Part shown: positions 26,413 to 35,010 of the stretch, piece after piece
Position numbering within the stretch: the stretch's first letter is position 1
Layout: every line of letters begins with the position of its first letter
Assembly (NCBI GenBank): GCA_019261985.1
Contig: JAFAQY010000121.1
Location: 62,001 to 126,000, forward strand
From: Bryobacterales bacterium
Lineage (GTDB): Bacteria > Acidobacteriota > Terriglobia > Bryobacterales > Bryobacteraceae
DNA: 64,000 nt
Reading direction: 5' to 3'
Translations under genes and position numbers: made by a program
The notes under the pieces: generated by a model
Database searches by the model: none
The model's input: only the letters and a program-made list of their open reading frames with translations
Told to the model about the DNA's origin: nothing

Positions 26413-26526
26413 TGTGGGGCCGGATGCCATCCGGCGCGCGGTTGCCAACCGCGCTACGCGGGGTTGGTTGAACGGCCGGCAAGCGGGTTGCCAACCAGCT
26501 TGCAGGTTGCCAGCCTGCCCCCACAA
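26413..26526. repeat. Mixed palindrome cluster (GGATGCCATCC and GGTTGCCAACC types)
   Basis: Contains GCCGGATGCCATCCGGC (26419-26435), GCGCGGTTGCCAACCGCGC (26436-26454), then GCGGGTTGCCAACCAGC and GCAGGTTGCCAGCCTGC, ending with CCCCACA, which pairs with TGTGGGG at the left end. The whole cluster could fold as a multi-hairpin stem. It lies between divergent genes (aroK and the LON-domain gene), so promoters must fit inside or around it. Confidence 0.85.
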
Positions 26527-26549
26527 GCAATGAAAGTGATAATAGTAGC

Positions 26550-27179
26550 ATGCAGCAAGGCTTGTTGCCGCTGTTTCCGCTTCAGGTCGTGCTTCTGCCC
26601 GGCGGGGAGCTTCCTCTGCACATTTTCGAAGATCGCTACAAAGAAATGATCGGGGAGGTTCTGCGGGAACGGCAGGAGTTCGGCGTGGTTTTGGCAAGCG
26701 AAAAGGGGATCGTCAACACCGGATGCACGGCCACGGTGGACAAAGTCTTGCGACGGTATCCGGACGGACGCATGGACATAATGGTGCGCGGCCGGAGGAG
26801 GTTCGAGATACTGTTACTGAACGACGAGCGCTCCTTCCTGCGTGGCTCAGTCGATTTTTTTGACGATGAGCAAGCCACGCAGCCTCCGCCCGATGTTCGC
26901 AACCGCGCGATCGAGGGCTTCAACGAGTTGCAGGCATTATCGTCGAGTCAGCCGCTCGATACGGATCAAGCGCGCGATCCACAACTCAGTTTCCGGCTGG
27001 CGCAGCCCGTGCCCGATCTGGGCTTCCGGCAATCGCTGCTTGCGACACGCAGCGAGGCGGACCGAATGCGCCAGCTTGCGGAATTCTTTCCGAACTATGT
27101 TTTGCGGCAGAGGCACATTCTGCACGTGAAAGAGGTTGCTCCCCGCAACGGACACGCGCGCGTGTTTGAAGCGGAATGA
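26550..27179 (+). CDS. LON substrate-binding (N-terminal) domain protein
   Basis: 209 residues consisting only of the LON N-terminal (PUA-like) domain: LPLFPLQVVLLPGGELPLHI, then FEDRYKEMIGEVLR, a GTV-type core (VNTGCTATVDKVLRRYPDGR) and GRRRFEIL. There is no ATPase or protease part. Stand-alone LON-N proteins are widespread and of unknown role; a peptide- or substrate-binding function is inferred. It overlaps the HAD gene downstream by 4 bases (ATGA), so the two are made together. Confidence 0.88.
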   Translation: MQQGLLPLFPLQVVLLPGGELPLHIFEDRYKEMIGEVLRERQEFGVVLASEKGIVNTGCTATVDKVLRRYPDGRMDIMVRGRRRFEILLLNDERSFLRGSVDFFDDEQATQPPPDVRNRAIEGFNELQALSSSQPLDTDQARDPQLSFRLAQPVPDLGFRQSLLATRSEADRMRQLAEFFPNYVLRQRHILHVKEVAPRNGHARVFEAE

Positions 27180-27859
27180 GCTTTTTGTTGATCGATGCCG
27201 ACGACACGCTCTGGGAAAATAACATCTATTTCGAGCGGGCCTTCGACGACTTCGTCGATTTCCTGGCGCATTCTTCTCTGACTGCTGCGCAGGTTCGCGA
27301 TGTCCTCAACGAAATCGAGCTGGTGAACGCAAAGATCCACGGCTACGGCGCGCGGAACTTCGGACGCAATCTTCAGCAGGCGTACCATCACCTGGCCGAA
27401 CGCGAGATCCGCCCCGACGATCTCAATCACGTCATGTCTCTCGCGGAGCGCATCATGGAACAACCGGTGGAGTTAATCGAGGGCGTGGAACAAACGCTAG
27501 CCTGCCTGGCTGAGAGGCATCATTTGACGCTGTTTACCAAGGGTCATCCGGAGGAGCAGCGGCTGAAAGTGGACCGTTCCGGCCTGGCGTGTTATTTCGC
27601 GCACACGGCGATTGTGAGGGAGAAAGATACTCCGGCTTACCGGAGTATCGTCGAGCAGCGCGGCTTCGCCCCGGAGCAGACATGGATGATCGGGAATTCG
27701 CCGAAATCCGATATAAATCCGGCGTTAGAGGCAGGGCTGGGCGCGGTGCTGGTCCCGCATCCTCACACGTGGGTTCTGGAGCACCAGGATCTGCGGACGC
27801 CGGACGGCGCGAGGTTTATCGAGGTGGAGAGGTTTGTGGATTTGCGGAAGCACTTTTGA
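27176..27859 (+). CDS. HAD-superfamily phosphatase
   Basis: 227 residues. Motif I is LIDADDTLW, with nucleophile Asp7 and general acid Asp9; motif II is the Thr in LTLFTKG; the motif III Lys is in REKDTPAY; motif IV is IGNSPKSDINPAL. The helical cap (about 17-95) is of the C1 type. It should remove phosphate from a small metabolite in the cytosol; the substrate cannot be told. It is coupled to the LON-domain gene by an ATGA overlap and followed by a paired GGACAAGCTT palindrome. Confidence 0.88.
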   Translation: MSFLLIDADDTLWENNIYFERAFDDFVDFLAHSSLTAAQVRDVLNEIELVNAKIHGYGARNFGRNLQQAYHHLAEREIRPDDLNHVMSLAERIMEQPVELIEGVEQTLACLAERHHLTLFTKGHPEEQRLKVDRSGLACYFAHTAIVREKDTPAYRSIVEQRGFAPEQTWMIGNSPKSDINPALEAGLGAVLVPHPHTWVLEHQDLRTPDGARFIEVERFVDLRKHF

Positions 27860-27870
27860 GGTGAGTGCAG

Positions 27871-27925
27871 TAGGACAAGCTTCAGCTTGTCTGCGAACCG
27901 AGGACAAGCTGAAGCTTGTCCTACT
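27871..27925. repeat. GGACAAGCTTCAGCTTGTCC palindrome, two copies
   Basis: First copy at 27873-27891 (ends TTGTCT) and a second at 27902-27921, with GCGAACCGA between them. The flanks TAG and CTAC are as in the copy after hpt. It sits between convergent genes and could terminate both. Confidence 0.85.
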
Positions 27926-27926
27926 T

Positions 27927-29555
27927 TCAATGGAGCCTGTAAGGTGCTAACCGGACGGAATTCGCCTCCACATCGGCAATCCACGTTTGTCGATCCTTGT
28001 AGTAACGGGCGACTTCGGCGTCATCGGCCGGTCCCATCGACCGCGCCCACACGATTCGAGACGCATCGATGTCCGCGGTGTTGTACACCCACTCGGATAA
28101 AAAACTATGGGTGGGACCGTAGCGTACGAAGACTACGTGCCTGCCTGGAATCGCGGCTAGCTGTTTCACCACCGGCTGTCGCGGCACGGGGATCTCATAA
28201 GGAGGCTTGAGGCCGATTAGGCCCATCGTCATTCCGCCGATAACAAGGAAACAGGCTGCGACCTTCCCGGCGACGGAACGATGCGAGAGCAGCATTAAAC
28301 CCCTGACGATCAGAAACATGAAAACGCAGGCGTACGCCGCGAGATAACGGGCGTTGAAGAAGGGATAGAGCGTGCCCAGCGCGGTGGCGCAGGCGAGAAT
28401 CCCGGCTGCGATCGCAAGTTTTGGGTCATTGCGCAGTGTGAGGAGAGCGAGGACAAGCGGCACGGAAAACCACGGGGTGACGAAAAAGAGCCATGTGTTG
28501 TACACGACAGCTCCGAACCTGGCGAAAGGACGCTGCTCCAGAGAATCCTTCTGGCCGCGCTGCCAATCGTACACTTGCCGCAATTCAGGGAATCGCAACG
28601 GCGGCTCCGGGACCGGTTTCTGTCCCAAGAAAGTTTGCGGAACCCCATAATCGCGCTGGCTAAGCTGGTACGGCAACGTGGTAAATGAACCGGTGACGGC
28701 GCGATTGTGGACGGCGGTTATTGCCACGCCGGCCATCTGCGCAAGCGCCAATACGGCCGCCGGGGCGAGCCACTGCTTCACCGATCGCCAGGCGAACGCC
28801 GTCACGATCGTCCACACGACAACGAACGTGAATACCGACTCAAAAGGACGGACGAGCGAAACGATGGACCATCCAACGCCGGCGATCAGAGCCAGGCGCT
28901 TCGAAAGCAATGCGCGTAATCGTAGAAGCGCGCCGAAAACCAGCGCTCCGCCGAAGGCGCAAAGCGCGCCGCCGTAGTAGCTGTCGATCCACTCATCCGC
29001 AAGCCCGTATGCGAGCGCGGCGAGAATCGCGCCGAGCACGGCCCACGGCGGGGGCAGACAGCCGAACAACATCCACATGATCGCCCCGGACATCAACGCC
29101 ACGGCTAGCAGGACACCGGCCCAAGGGTGGCCGATCAGCTTGCCTGCCGCCAAAACCATGCCCTGCCCCAGCGGGTATATCGACGCATAGGCCGGCCGCT
29201 GCAAAACGTAGACGGTTTCGAAGTGCCGCGCCAGCGGGTGCGGAGGATTCGCCAGCCTTCCCGCAACCAAAGTATCGGCGGCCAATAGGTGGACGAATTC
29301 ATCGTGCACCTTCGGGACCGGCGGCGGCATCCAGGGCAGGCACGCCAGGCGGATCGCCACAGGCAGGCACATGGCCGCGGCTATGGAACGCCACGATCGC
29401 TTTGCCGATTCCAGAAAATGCAATCCGACTTTCGGCAATTTTCGATATATCGCATACAGCACGGCGCTGAGCAGCGCCGCGGCCGCGACTTCGATCCAGA
29501 AGCCGTGAAAGACTTCTTCTGTCCTCTCGATCAGGAATTGAAGCGAATAATGCAC
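27927..29555 (-). CDS. Polytopic membrane protein, glycosyltransferase (GT39/ArnT-like) type
   Basis: 542 residues with about 11-12 transmembrane segments. After the first segments comes an extracytoplasmic loop with VHDEFVHLLAADTLVAGRLA; the acidic DE pair is placed like the catalytic Asp/Glu of GT-C mannosyl- and aminoarabinose transferases. The next loop (LQRPAYASIYPLGQGMVLAA) also fits that group. A periplasmic C-terminal domain (about 450-542) includes HVVFVRYGPTHSFLSEWVYN. Such proteins use polyprenyl-phosphate sugars on cell-envelope targets, but the donor and acceptor are unknown. It follows the ArsR-methyltransferase gene with 6 bases between, on the same strand. Confidence 0.7.
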   Translation of the reverse strand: MHYSLQFLIERTEEVFHGFWIEVAAAALLSAVLYAIYRKLPKVGLHFLESAKRSWRSIAAAMCLPVAIRLACLPWMPPPVPKVHDEFVHLLAADTLVAGRLANPPHPLARHFETVYVLQRPAYASIYPLGQGMVLAAGKLIGHPWAGVLLAVALMSGAIMWMLFGCLPPPWAVLGAILAALAYGLADEWIDSYYGGALCAFGGALVFGALLRLRALLSKRLALIAGVGWSIVSLVRPFESVFTFVVVWTIVTAFAWRSVKQWLAPAAVLALAQMAGVAITAVHNRAVTGSFTTLPYQLSQRDYGVPQTFLGQKPVPEPPLRFPELRQVYDWQRGQKDSLEQRPFARFGAVVYNTWLFFVTPWFSVPLVLALLTLRNDPKLAIAAGILACATALGTLYPFFNARYLAAYACVFMFLIVRGLMLLSHRSVAGKVAACFLVIGGMTMGLIGLKPPYEIPVPRQPVVKQLAAIPGRHVVFVRYGPTHSFLSEWVYNTADIDASRIVWARSMGPADDAEVARYYKDRQTWIADVEANSVRLAPYRLH

Positions 29556-29561
29556 GACAGG

Positions 29562-30500
29562 CTACTTTTCCGCAACGGCCAGCAGCGTCTCAAAGTGCGG
29601 CGCTTCTTCCTCGACGTGGACGACAGATGTTTCGATCTTCTTGAAACCTGCGTCGTGAAGGAAGCGGCTGACTTCGACCTCCGTGAACCCGAGCCAGAGG
29701 TCGGCGTAAAGCTCGCGGGCTTCCTCGTAGTTGTGGCGGACCAGATCCAGGATCACGATGCGCCCGCCGGGTTTTAAAATTCGCGAGGCTTCTTGGACAG
29801 CGCGACCCGGATGCTGCGCGTGGTGCAAAGCCTGGCTGAAGAAGGCAAGATCGACCACCGCGTCTTTAATAGGAGCAGCTTCGATGTCTCCCTTGCGGTA
29901 TTCGAGGTTCTTTATCCCGTGTTTACGCGCGAGATCGGTTCCGTATTCGATCATCTTCTCGGAATTATCGATCGCGATGACTTTCTTGGCGCGCCGGGCG
30001 AGCAATTGCGAAAATGTGCCTTCGCCCGCGCCAAGATCGGCGACGATCATGGGCGGCATCAGCGCGAGCAGCGTTTCGGCCAGACCTTTCCACGACCTGC
30101 CGGGTACGTAGCGCCGGCCGAACTTCCCGGCAAGCTCATCGAAGTAGGCGCGCATTTTGTCCTGGCGCCGCCGCAATGCAAGGCGCAGCGCCTCGGAGTC
30201 GTCCGCGGCTTCGGGAATCTCCGCCGCCGCATCGCGCAGGAGCTTCATGAATTGCGAGAAAACCTTTGAACCTTCCCCCCGCGGTGGTTTTAGCCGGTAC
30301 AGAATGCTTTTGCCGTGCCGCCGGTCCTCGACGAGGCCGGCTTGCTTGAGCTGCGCCAGATGCGTAGAAATGCGGCTCTGGCCCATGCCCAGGATCTCCT
30401 GCAGCTCGGCTACGCTGAGCTCTTCGCGCTCCACCAGAAGCAGTATCCTGAGACGCCTGGGATCCGCCGCCAGCCTAAGATTCTTAAGGATTGACGCCAT
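29562..30500 (-). CDS. ArsR-type regulator fused to SAM-dependent methyltransferase (SahR-like)
   Basis: 312 residues. Residues about 1-85 are an ArsR winged helix (ADPRRLRILLLVEREELSVA, then GMGQSRISTHLAQLKQAGLV). Residues about 120-312 are a class I methyltransferase: IVADLGAGEGTFSQLLARRA (motif I), VIAIDNSEKMI, FFSQALHHA and RILKPGGRIVILDL. This domain order, and the divergent position next to ahcY, is that of Desulfovibrio SahR, which represses methyl-cycle genes and responds to S-adenosylhomocysteine. The fold that binds SAM or SAH probably serves as the sensor here rather than as an enzyme. The intergenic region holds AT-rich inverted repeats that may be the operator. Function is inferred from domain order and context. 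Confidence 0.85.
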   Translation of the reverse strand: MASILKNLRLAADPRRLRILLLVEREELSVAELQEILGMGQSRISTHLAQLKQAGLVEDRRHGKSILYRLKPPRGEGSKVFSQFMKLLRDAAAEIPEAADDSEALRLALRRRQDKMRAYFDELAGKFGRRYVPGRSWKGLAETLLALMPPMIVADLGAGEGTFSQLLARRAKKVIAIDNSEKMIEYGTDLARKHGIKNLEYRKGDIEAAPIKDAVVDLAFFSQALHHAQHPGRAVQEASRILKPGGRIVILDLVRHNYEEARELYADLWLGFTEVEVSRFLHDAGFKKIETSVVHVEEEAPHFETLLAVAEK

Positions 30501-30571
30501 TGGAACGGATATAATAATATATCAACATATCTGGATTCGTAGATACGACACTTGACAATAAGGAGAATGGA
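30501..30571. promoter_or_regulatory. Divergent promoter/operator region between the ArsR-methyltransferase gene and ahcY
   Basis: An AT-rich island in GC-rich DNA. GATATAATAATATATC (30508-30523 approx.) is a near-perfect inverted repeat with half-site GATAT, followed by CATATC and GGATTCGTAGATACG. TATAAT is present at 30510-30515. The AAGGAG at 30560-30565 is the ahcY ribosome binding site. ArsR-family operators are typically AT-rich dyads overlapping promoters; binding by the neighbouring regulator is inferred. Confidence 0.5.
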
Positions 30572-32002
30572 ATGAGCACTGCCACCCTCAACACGCTGGC
30601 CACCGAGCATCGTGTTGCCGATTTAAGCTTGGCCGATTGGGGCCGCAAGGAAATCTCCATCGCCGAGCACGAAATGCCGGGCCTGATGTCCATCCGCAAG
30701 AAGTATGCGCCGGGCAAACCGCTGAAGGGCGTGCGCGTGACCGGGTCGCTGCACATGACGATCCAGACGGCGGTGCTTATCGAAACGTTGGTCGACCTCG
30801 GCGCGACCGTGCGCTGGGCAAGCTGCAATATCTTCTCGACGCAGGACCATGCGGCCGCCGCGATTGCGGCCGCCGGAGTTCCGGTGTTTGCCTGGAAGGG
30901 CGAGACGCTCGAGGAATACTGGCAGTGCACCCTGAGCGCGATCAGCCATCCGGGCGGAAAGGGTCCACAGTTGGTAGTGGACGATGGCGGCGACGTGACG
31001 CTGCTGATCCACAAGGGTTATCAGCTTGAAGACGGCGATGATTGGGTCAACACGCCTTCAGGCAGCCACGAAGAGAAGGTCATTAAGGACCTGCTGAAGA
31101 ACGTCCATGCCGAAAATCCGCAGCACTGGCATCGGATCGTGAAGGATTGGCGCGGGGTGTCGGAAGAAACCACCACTGGCGTGCACCGGCTTTACAAAAT
31201 GCAGGAGCAGGGCAAGCTGCTGGTGCCGGCGATCAACGTGAACGATTCGGTGACCAAATCCAAATTCGATAACTTGTACGGCTGCCGCGAGTCGCTGGCC
31301 GACGGCATTAAGCGCGCGACGGACGTCATGGTCGCCGGCAAGGTATGCGTGATTTGCGGTTACGGCGACGTGGGCAAGGGCTCGGCGCATTCTCTGCGCG
31401 GAATGGGCGCGCGCGTAGTCGTGACCGAGATCGACCCGATTAACGCGTTGCAGGCCGCCATGGAAGGCTTTGAAGTTGCGACCGTCGAAGACACGCTCGG
31501 CCGCGGCGATATCTACGTCACCTGCACGGGCAACCTGGACATCATCACGCTGGACCACATGGCGCACATGAAGGACCAGGCGATCGTGTGCAATATCGGC
31601 CACTTCGATAATGAGATTCAGGTTGACGCGCTGAACGCGGCCGAAGGCGTGAAGAAGCTGAATATTAAGCCGCAGGTGGATATGTACACCTTCCCGGACG
31701 GCCACAGCATCTTTATGTTGGCGGAGGGACGGCTGGTGAACCTGGGCTGCGCGACGGGCCACCCGAGCTTCGTCATGAGCAACAGCTTTTCCAACCAGAC
31801 GCTGGCGCAACTCGATCTGTGGAAGAACAAAGATACGTATAAAGTCGGCGTATACACGTTGCCCAAGAAGCTGGACGAAGAGGTCGCGCGGCTGCACTTG
31901 GAAAAGATTGGCGTGCGGCTGACGACGCTTTCGAAAAAGCAGGCGGATTATCTCGGCGTCGCGGTGGAAGGTCCGTACAAGCCGGATCACTATCGCTATT
32001 AA
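30572..32002 (+). CDS. ahcY: Adenosylhomocysteinase
   Basis: 476 residues, normal for the bacterial type. It splits S-adenosylhomocysteine to homocysteine and adenosine using bound NAD, removing the product that inhibits methyltransferases. Visible features: [20 protein letters not shown], the NAD-binding [39 protein letters not shown], the GHFDNEIQ stretch, and the C-terminal [20 protein letters not shown] with the NAD-contacting Lys/Tyr. A good AAGGAG precedes ATG 30572. It is divergent from the SahR-like regulator and ends with a strong terminator. A methyl-cycle partner (MetE-like) lies 0.7 kb downstream. Confidence 0.98.
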   Translation: MSTATLNTLATEHRVADLSLADWGRKEISIAEHEMPGLMSIRKKYAPGKPLKGVRVTGSLHMTIQTAVLIETLVDLGATVRWASCNIFSTQDHAAAAIAAAGVPVFAWKGETLEEYWQCTLSAISHPGGKGPQLVVDDGGDVTLLIHKGYQLEDGDDWVNTPSGSHEEKVIKDLLKNVHAENPQHWHRIVKDWRGVSEETTTGVHRLYKMQEQGKLLVPAINVNDSVTKSKFDNLYGCRESLADGIKRATDVMVAGKVCVICGYGDVGKGSAHSLRGMGARVVVTEIDPINALQAAMEGFEVATVEDTLGRGDIYVTCTGNLDIITLDHMAHMKDQAIVCNIGHFDNEIQVDALNAAEGVKKLNIKPQVDMYTFPDGHSIFMLAEGRLVNLGCATGHPSFVMSNSFSNQTLAQLDLWKNKDTYKVGVYTLPKKLDEEVARLHLEKIGVRLTTLSKKQADYLGVAVEGPYKPDHYRY

Positions 32003-32026
32003 GCTTCGCCATTTTTCTTTCGCTTG

Positions 32027-32055
32027 GGGCAGGTTCTTATGGACCTGCCCTTTTT
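32027..32055 (+). terminator. Rho-independent terminator of ahcY
   Basis: GGGCAGGT (32027-32034) pairs with ACCTGCCC (32043-32050) around an 8-base loop, followed directly by TTTTT at 32051-32055. It lies 24 bases after the ahcY stop. Confidence 0.9.
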
Positions 32056-32104
32056 ATTGAAGCGCGCATAACGGCATGATGCCTGGATCAGATAAGCTTT
32101 TGAA

Positions 32105-32653
32105 ATGCTTATCGAAGAATTGTTTGGGCGCGGCATCATGACCATGGGGCCGTCGAGAGCCGATCCGGCGCGGCAGGTGGGAGTGTTTCGGCCGGAGGCG
32201 GTGGCGCAGCTTCCCGCTATGCGAGCCGCGGAGATGGGGAAGTTCCGCTGGATCGCGGGCGAGTGGAGTTACGAGAACGAGGTGCCTGCAAGCCGGCACA
32301 ATCCCGCGTATGTGGATATCGGATCGTCCCGGTTCGCGTTGTGTGAGAAAGACACCTGGGTTTGTGGCGTCGCGCCGGATGGCGCGGAGGGCCGCCAGAT
32401 CACATTCGACCCGTTTAGCCGCCAGTGGATTTATATGCTGGCGCGGGGATCTTACGGACTCCTGCGCTCGGCCGAAGGATGGATCGAAAATCGAATCGCG
32501 TTCTCAGGCACGATGACCATGATCGGCATCACCTGCGAATGGCGGATGACCTGGACGAAAGAGAACGAGGACGCGTTCGGATTCGTCAATGAGGAACTCG
32601 GCGAAGACGGCGCTTGGCACTACATCGACCGCTGGCGCTTCCTGAGGAAATGA
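32105..32653 (+). CDS. Hypothetical lipocalin-like/DUF1579-like protein
   Basis: 182 residues without a signal peptide. From about residue 40 the sequence alternates strands with conserved Trp and Gly (GKFRWIAGEWSYENEVPASR, QITFDPFSRQWIYMLARGSY, then GITCEWRMTWTKENEDAFGF), like small beta-barrel proteins of the DUF1579/lipocalin type that bind small ligands. The ATG at 32138 (MTMGPSRADP) is an alternative start. It lies between ahcY and the MetE-like gene on the same strand, but the terminator after ahcY separates it from that transcript. No activity can be proposed. Confidence 0.65.
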   Translation: MLIEELFGRGIMTMGPSRADPARQVGVFRPEAVAQLPAMRAAEMGKFRWIAGEWSYENEVPASRHNPAYVDIGSSRFALCEKDTWVCGVAPDGAEGRQITFDPFSRQWIYMLARGSYGLLRSAEGWIENRIAFSGTMTMIGITCEWRMTWTKENEDAFGFVNEELGEDGAWHYIDRWRFLRK

Positions 32654-32683
32654 GCCTGCATGCGACGACGATAATAAAACAAC

Positions 32684-33781
32684 ATGCCTTTTCCCTATCG
32701 TGCCGATCAGGTCGGCAGTCTCCTGCGGCCCAAACAACTTGTCGAGCTGCGCAAGGACCCGAACGCCGGCCACAGCCGCATCCGCGAGCTCGAAGACGCA
32801 CAGATCCTGCGGGTACTGAACCGGCAGAAGGAGCTCGGTTTCAGGATCTTCTCCGATGGCGAGCTGCGCCGCGGCGGCTTCATGAGCGACTTCTACGATT
32901 CCGTCGAGGGTCTCGACAAGGACGGCTCGATTGGCCGGATTTGGCAGGGCCAGAGCGGAGCTAAGGACAACCGGCTGATCGGGATCGTGGTTGAAAAGAT
33001 CCGGCAGACGAAACGGCTGACTGCGCACGAAACAGCTTTCCTTCGAGAGCGCAGCCCCGGCGATTTTAAAATGACCCTGCCGACTGCCAATCAATTCCCG
33101 GCGATCATGTACAAGAAAGGATTGAGCGCTCGCGCGTACCCGACGTATTCGGAGTTCCTCTGGGATGTGGCGCCGATTATCCGGAATGAGATTCAGGCCT
33201 TAGTGCGCGAGGGCGTGAAGTATATCCAGATCGATGCGCCGCGCTACAGCTATTACATCGATCCGAAGTGGCGCGAGTACGTGCAGCAGGAACTTGAGAT
33301 AGATCCGGAGCAGGCGCTGGACGAGGCCATTCGAGTGGATAATGCATGCCTGGAAGGCGCGCGCCGGCCCGGAGCCGTCACTGCAATCCATCTCTGCCGC
33401 GGGAATAATCGCAGTCAGTGGTACGCGGAGGGCGGCTACGATCCCATCGCGGAGAAGCTTTTCACGCAATTAAACGTCGATGCGTTCCTGCTGGAATACG
33501 AATCCGAGCGCGCAGGCACCTTCGAACCGCTGCGATTCGTTCCTCGCGATAAGACCGTGGTGCTCGGATTGGTAAGCAGCAAGGTTCCGGAGCTCGAATC
33601 GCAGCAGCAGCTAGTGCGGCGGATCGAAGAAGCGAGCCGTTATGTGCCGCTCGAGAATCTTGCGTTGAGTCCGCAGTGCGGATTCGCATCGACGATGGAG
33701 GGCAACCTCCTTACCGAGGACGAGCAATGGCGGAAGCTGCAGCTTGTGGTTGATACGGCTCGCGCCGTGTGGGGCGATTAG
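32684..33781 (+). CDS. Cobalamin-independent methionine synthase-like protein (MetE C-terminal domain)
   Basis: 365 residues covering only the C-terminal, zinc-binding barrel of MetE; the N-terminal half of full MetE is absent. Zinc ligands are visible: His and Cys in AIHLCRGNN, Glu in LEYESERAG and Cys in LSPQCGFAST. The opening PYRADQVGSLLRPKQLVELR is typical of the short YxjG/YxjH group. Such proteins transfer a methyl group to homocysteine or other thiols from donors that are often not folate. Nearness to ahcY supports a role in methionine or methyl-cycle metabolism. The CPBP protease gene overlaps its end by 13 bases. Confidence 0.88.
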   Translation: MPFPYRADQVGSLLRPKQLVELRKDPNAGHSRIRELEDAQILRVLNRQKELGFRIFSDGELRRGGFMSDFYDSVEGLDKDGSIGRIWQGQSGAKDNRLIGIVVEKIRQTKRLTAHETAFLRERSPGDFKMTLPTANQFPAIMYKKGLSARAYPTYSEFLWDVAPIIRNEIQALVREGVKYIQIDAPRYSYYIDPKWREYVQQELEIDPEQALDEAIRVDNACLEGARRPGAVTAIHLCRGNNRSQWYAEGGYDPIAEKLFTQLNVDAFLLEYESERAGTFEPLRFVPRDKTVVLGLVSSKVPELESQQQLVRRIEEASRYVPLENLALSPQCGFASTMEGNLLTEDEQWRKLQLVVDTARAVWGD

Positions 33782-34845
33782 ATACCGTTCAAGCCGACAT
33801 TTCGATCATCAAGGCGGCTACAAAAACTGCCGGTTTATACTACAGGTGCAAGTTGCCCGCCGTGCGCCAGTGGCTCCATTTCCTGCTCATACTCGCGGCG
33901 CTCGCGATGTTCTTCGGCGGCTACGCAGTTGTCGAACTCCGGCGTTACCCCCTTCCGCCCACAACCGCGGCCGGCATCTACGTCGCGATGCTGTTGCTAC
34001 TCGCGCTCTATTTAGCGCCGGGATTCCCGGCTCCGCGCGAGTTCTTTAGCCGCCGCATTCGGGGCCTGCGCGGCTTGTCGATGCTATTTGCTGCGTTCGT
34101 TCTCCCATACGCGATCTACAGCGCGGCAACGGGCGATTTCCACTCCGGGGCCTTCATCCGGCTAACTGCGCTGGCTGCTGTTTCGTTCGGCACATTCACA
34201 TTCTTCCCAGTGCGTAGACCCGACCGCCTGAACTGGCAAGATGCCTTGGTTCTCCTGTCCCTATTTGTGCCGGTTGTGTTCGGCCGCATCGGCGGAATTT
34301 GGAACGTTCCCGTCAATTTGGATTTCATGACTCGCGTGTATCTCGTCGCAACCGGCGCTTGGTCATTCGTGGTGATTCGCGGCATCAAAGGGGCAGGTTA
34401 TGAGTTTCGATTGTCCTGGGTGCTTCTTTACGATGCGCTGATTTCTCTGGTCTGCTTTACGGCAATCGGACTCCCCGTAGGATTTGCGCTGCGCTTTCTG
34501 GGTTGGCATCCGCGATGGAGGGGGATCACCGCCTTCGCAGCCGACTACGTCACCATTTTCCTGTTCATCGCCGTTGCCGAGGAGCTGTTCTTCCGCGGCC
34601 TGCTGCAAAATTTGCTCGAGCCATCTTTGGGCTCGCGCTACTGGGCGCAAGCTCTTGCTTCGGCTTTGTTCGGCCTCACTCATATCCGCCACGCACCCGC
34701 GCCCAACTGGCGATATGTAATTCTTGCGACGATCGCTGGATGGTTCTACGGCTGGGCATACCGCAAGCACCGCAACCTGATGGCTTCCGCCACCACGCAC
34801 GCCTTTGTGGATACGATCTGGCGGACCTGGCTTACGCTTCCGTGA
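33769..34845 (+). CDS. CPBP-family intramembrane metalloprotease
   Basis: 358 residues with about 8 membrane segments. The C-terminal third carries the CPBP (Abi/Rce1) signature: motif 1 AVAEELFFRGLLQNLLE (EExxxR), motif 2 ALFGLTHIRH (FxxxH) and motif 3 ATTHAFVDTIW (HxxxD-like). These residues bind the catalytic metal in Rce1-type proteases. The ATG at 33769 lies inside the MetE-like gene; a TTG about 28 codons later (LPAVRQWLHFLLIL) would give a start just before the first membrane segment. The substrate is unknown; bacterial members process peptides or take part in self-immunity. Confidence 0.88.
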   Translation: MGRLDTVQADISIIKAATKTAGLYYRCKLPAVRQWLHFLLILAALAMFFGGYAVVELRRYPLPPTTAAGIYVAMLLLLALYLAPGFPAPREFFSRRIRGLRGLSMLFAAFVLPYAIYSAATGDFHSGAFIRLTALAAVSFGTFTFFPVRRPDRLNWQDALVLLSLFVPVVFGRIGGIWNVPVNLDFMTRVYLVATGAWSFVVIRGIKGAGYEFRLSWVLLYDALISLVCFTAIGLPVGFALRFLGWHPRWRGITAFAADYVTIFLFIAVAEELFFRGLLQNLLEPSLGSRYWAQALASALFGLTHIRHAPAPNWRYVILATIAGWFYGWAYRKHRNLMASATTHAFVDTIWRTWLTLP

Positions 34846-34861
34846 ACCCGGTCAGCACATC

Positions 34862-34972
34862 CTAACGAACACGGCCATGCAGGTTTGACCTGTGATAACT
34901 GCTCGGGACAGGACTCCGGCGATGCAACCAGCCGTCAATCCTGCGCCATAATTCCGTAAACCACTTGATCAT
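34862..34972 (-). CDS. Candidate 36-residue amphipathic small protein
   Basis: An ATG at 34972-34970 with GAGGTGAC 3-10 bases upstream opens a 36-codon frame (MIKWFTELWRRIDGWLHRRS and 16 more residues, rich in Ser, His, Arg) ending in TAG at 34862-34864. The first 20 residues make an amphipathic, Trp-rich, positively charged helix that could lie on a membrane. It follows the 31-residue membrane protein gene on the same strand with 38 bases between. Support is only the ribosome binding site, composition and context. Confidence 0.3.
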   Translation of the reverse strand: MIKWFTELWRRIDGWLHRRSPVPSSYHRSNLHGRVR

Positions 34973-35010
34973 GGCGTCACCTCGTCTAAACCTAGGATAC
35001 CGGCGGCACG

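Noticed and set aside
31058-31990. 310-codon open frame opposite ahcY
   Set aside because: Mirror of a strongly conserved gene; composition rich in Arg and His without structure.
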